Source: an uncultured Bacillota bacterium (lineage in GTDB: Bacteria; Bacillota; Dehalobacteriia; UBA4068). Taken from it: a stretch of DNA of 7,171 bases. The first letter of the stretch is position 1; each line of letters begins with the position of its first letter. This document shows positions 5,646 to 7,171 of the stretch, one piece after another. Below the pieces are notes generated by a model. The model saw only the letters and a program-made list of their open reading frames with translations, was not told the origin of the DNA and searched no databases. Position numbers and translations under genes: made by a program. The stretch covers positions 1 through 7,171 of the forward strand of contig CAKRYM010000076.1 in the NCBI GenBank assembly GCA_934427095.1, read 5' to 3'.

Positions 5646-6880
5646 GGGGCGATCTCCTTCCAAATGGTTTCTGCCACGACCTTTGGTTCCTGCACAGAGG
5701 GGACATGCCATTCCCCGGCCTGACAATACAAGGGGTATCTTTCCTGATACCGCTGGGTCAAAGCTTCTCGATTCAGTGCCAAAGGCCGGTCTGGAGTAGG
5801 CAACAATTTTTCCAAGGGTCTATCCAGGAAAATGGTTTTGCCGTTTCGCTGTAAGGCGCGGAGATTTTCCGGCCTAAGCACCACGCCGCCACCAGTGGCG
5901 ATCACTGCGCCCCTTTCCTTGGCGGCTTCTGCCACCACTTCCGCTTCCACTTGCCGGAATGCTTCTTCCCCGGCCTGGGCGAAATATTCCCCAATGGAAC
6001 AGCCCAGTCTTTCCACAATCAGTTGATCCGTATCGATAAAGGGTTTACCGCTTAATTTGGCTAAAGCTTTCCCTACCGTGGTTTTCCCAGCGGAAGGCAT
6101 GCCCAAAAGGACGATATTCACCTTTTCCCGCCACACCTGGGCGTAGACTGTTTCCATACGGCTTTGGTCCAAAGGCTGGTTTTGGAACAAGCTGGCAGCA
6201 GCCACCGCCTGCGCAGCCAACATATACAAGCCGCCTTCGGCCAAAATTCCTTTCGCCTGCTCATCTAAGACCAAATTGGTACGCAAAGGGGTATAGACCG
6301 CGTCCACCACCCCTTCCACCTCCGGGAAAAGGGAAAGATCCAGGGGGCACCCCTCTACCGCCGGGTACATACCAACTGGAGTAGTATTGACGATGATTTG
6401 GGCGTCCTTTTGCAGCACAGGGGCTTCTGCATAAGTAACCGCACCGCTCTGCGCCTGGCGGGACACATGGACAATGCTTTTTGCCCCTAAGCTTTTCAGT
6501 ACGGCATGGGCGGTTTTGGCTGTGCCGCCGGTACCTAAAATCAAGGCATGTTTCCCTTGGGGGTTAATCCCCCCATGGCGGAATAATTCTTGCATGCCGA
6601 AAAAATCCGTATTGTCCCCATACAGTTTGCCCTTACGGTTCACAATGGTATTCACCGCACCGATCAGCCTAGCCGCCGGGGAAATGTCATCCAAATAAGG
6701 GAGCACCGTTTCCTTATAGGGGATGGTCACATTAATACCCAAAAAATCCCTTTTTTCTAGGAAAGGCCCTACTTCCGCCGGGGTTAATTCCTGCAAGGTA
6801 TAAGCATAATCCCCGATTTTGGCATGGATTTCCGGGGAATAGCTATGCCCCAAATGTTCGCCGATTAAGCCATATTCCAT
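5642..6880 (-). CDS. aroE/aroK: Bifunctional shikimate dehydrogenase / shikimate kinase (AroE-AroK fusion)
   Basis: One 412-aa protein that should reduce 3-dehydroshikimate to shikimate and phosphorylate it to shikimate 3-phosphate. AroE part (about 1-251): SYSPEIH (13-19), GINVTIPYKE (48-57, catalytic Lys56), GAVNTIV (74-80, Asn77), GDNTDFFG (88-95, catalytic Asp92), Rossmann GTGGTA (116-121), VSR (139-141), NTTPVGMYP (165-173) and GLYMLAAQA (217-225). AroK part (about 253-412): P-loop GMPSAGKTT (260-268), FIDTD (281-285, with Asp283 and Asp285), AFRQVE (307-312, Arg309), ATGGGVV (328-334), lid DRPL (364-367, Arg365) and RYPLY (381-385). The frame is continuous and both halves keep their catalytic residues, with essentially no linker between them. 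A GGGGGAGG stretch precedes the ATG by 4 nt or more. The start overlaps aroC by 16 nt. No separate aroE or aroK is seen. Confidence 0.95.
   Translation of the reverse strand: MEYGLIGEHLGHSYSPEIHAKIGDYAYTLQELTPAEVGPFLEKRDFLGINVTIPYKETVLPYLDDISPAARLIGAVNTIVNRKGKLYGDNTDFFGMQELFRHGGINPQGKHALILGTGGTAKTAHAVLKSLGAKSIVHVSRQAQSGAVTYAEAPVLQKDAQIIVNTTPVGMYPAVEGCPLDLSLFPEVEGVVDAVYTPLRTNLVLDEQAKGILAEGGLYMLAAQAVAAASLFQNQPLDQSRMETVYAQVWREKVNIVLLGMPSAGKTTVGKALAKLSGKPFIDTDQLIVERLGCSIGEYFAQAGEEAFRQVEAEVVAEAAKERGAVIATGGGVVLRPENLRALQRNGKTIFLDRPLEKLLPTPDRPLALNREALTQRYQERYPLYCQAGEWHVPSVQEPKVVAETIWKEIAP
5654..5659 (-). promoter_or_regulatory. Ribosome binding site deciding the aroQ start
   Basis: AAGGAG on the - strand lies 8 nt before the ATG at 5645 and inside the 3' end of the aroE-aroK fusion. 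It supports the 151-aa AroQ with an ATGA overlap over the longer reading. Confidence 0.85.
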
Positions 6881-7171
6881 GGGGCCTCCCCCTTCCTAAA
6901 CACATCAGTGCCAAAGCGTTGGGCCAGCAAATCACAGATAACCAAAGCTGCCACGCTATCCATCACCGGGCAGATCCGGCGGATAATGGCGGGGTCATGC
7001 CGGCCATGAATGGTGAGCTCTGCATTTTCCCCTTTACAAAAATCCACGGTTTCTTGGGCTTGGGCAATGGAGGGAGTGGGCTTGACGGCGCACTGGAATA
7101 CAATGGGCATGCCGTTGGTGATGCCGCCGTTGATGCCGCCGTTATGATTGCTTTTGGTCACCACTTTACCC
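6865..7171 (-). CDS. aroC: Chorismate synthase, C-terminal part (5' end beyond window)
   Basis: Converts EPSP to chorismate using reduced FMN. Only the last 101 codons are visible; the frame stays open to the right edge, where it reads GKVVTKSNHNGG, so a GTG at 7164 is internal and not a start. The family signature SNHNGGINGGITNGMPI is followed by VKPTPSI and GRHDPAIIRRICPVMD. In the last block Ala replaces the usual Cys after HDP, and Asp stands where the family commonly has Glu (PVVE), both mild changes. The family is about 360-390 aa, so roughly 260-290 residues lie outside. Its stop overlaps the start of the aroE-aroK gene by 16 nt, making it the most upstream visible gene of the operon. 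Confidence 0.93.
   Translation of the reverse strand, partial: GKVVTKSNHNGGINGGITNGMPIVFQCAVKPTPSIAQAQETVDFCKGENAELTIHGRHDPAIIRRICPVMDSVAALVICDLLAQRFGTDVFRKGEAPWNMA

Larger units (their letters stand above)
2096..7171 (-). other. Aromatic amino acid (shikimate-tyrosine) operon, all genes overlapping
   Basis: Transcribed right to left: aroC, aroE-aroK, aroQ, aroA, tyrA, DAHP synthase. Overlaps are 16, 4, 17, 11 and 4 nt, two of them ATGA junctions, so there is no room for internal promoters outside coding sequence and translational coupling is likely. The only pathway step missing between DAHP and chorismate is dehydroquinate synthase (aroB). The promoter and any T-box or other leader would lie beyond the right edge. 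Transcription ends at the hairpin at 2051-2079. Confidence 0.9.

Noticed and set aside
5646..5726. N-terminal extension of AroQ by 27 residues
   Set aside because: The added residues have no similarity to the family, would overlap the kinase frame deeply, and the internal ATG has a good ribosome binding site and matches the family start (MKFLILNGPN).
1..7171. Mobile element, CRISPR array, tRNA or defence island
   Set aside because: I saw no transposase or integrase motifs, no regularly spaced direct repeats, no tRNA cloverleaf or 3' CCA context, and all genes are core metabolism.

Overview
The window reads as ordinary chromosomal housekeeping DNA from a Bacillota-type bacterium, probably a Clostridia or Negativicutes relative. 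The grounds are consensus SigA-type promoters, strong AGGAGG-like ribosome binding sites, clostridial-style AroE/AroK/AroA motifs and a tightly overlapped aro gene cluster. The exact taxon is inference. There is no sign of a phage, transposon, CRISPR array, toxin or defence gene.

Positions 1-514 are non-coding, AT-rich and pyrimidine-biased on the + strand. They hold two well-formed promoters pointing away from each other. The - strand promoter (29-57, fed by three helically phased A6 tracts at 62-88) fires out of the left edge towards an unseen gene. The + strand promoter (329-357, perfect TTGACA-17-TATAAT) drives guaB through a leader of about 150 nt. Several inverted repeats lie between or downstream of them.

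Positions 515-2026 (+) encode a complete IMP dehydrogenase (GuaB, 503 aa), the first committed step of GMP synthesis. It belongs to the unusual subgroup that resembles the protist Tritrichomonas foetus enzyme. A symmetrical hairpin at 2052-2078 then serves as a shared terminator for guaB and the convergent operon.

Positions 2096-7171 (-) are one aromatic amino acid operon read right to left: aroC (5' end cut by the window edge), an aroE-aroK fusion, aroQ, aroA, tyrA, and a class I DAHP synthase gene. Every neighbouring pair overlaps (16, 4, 17, 11 and 4 nt), so translation is probably coupled throughout. The encoded enzymes cover DAHP synthesis, dehydroquinate dehydration, shikimate formation and phosphorylation, EPSP synthesis, chorismate synthesis and prephenate oxidation towards tyrosine. 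Only dehydroquinate synthase (aroB) is missing from the series and may lie beyond the right edge.

I did not find a previously undescribed system. The points most worth a second look are the linker-less AroE-AroK fusion of consecutive pathway enzymes, the protist-like IMPDH, the strong divergent promoter with phased A-tracts, the structured guaB leader whose loop can pair with the Shine-Dalgarno, and a 9-G run inside aroA.
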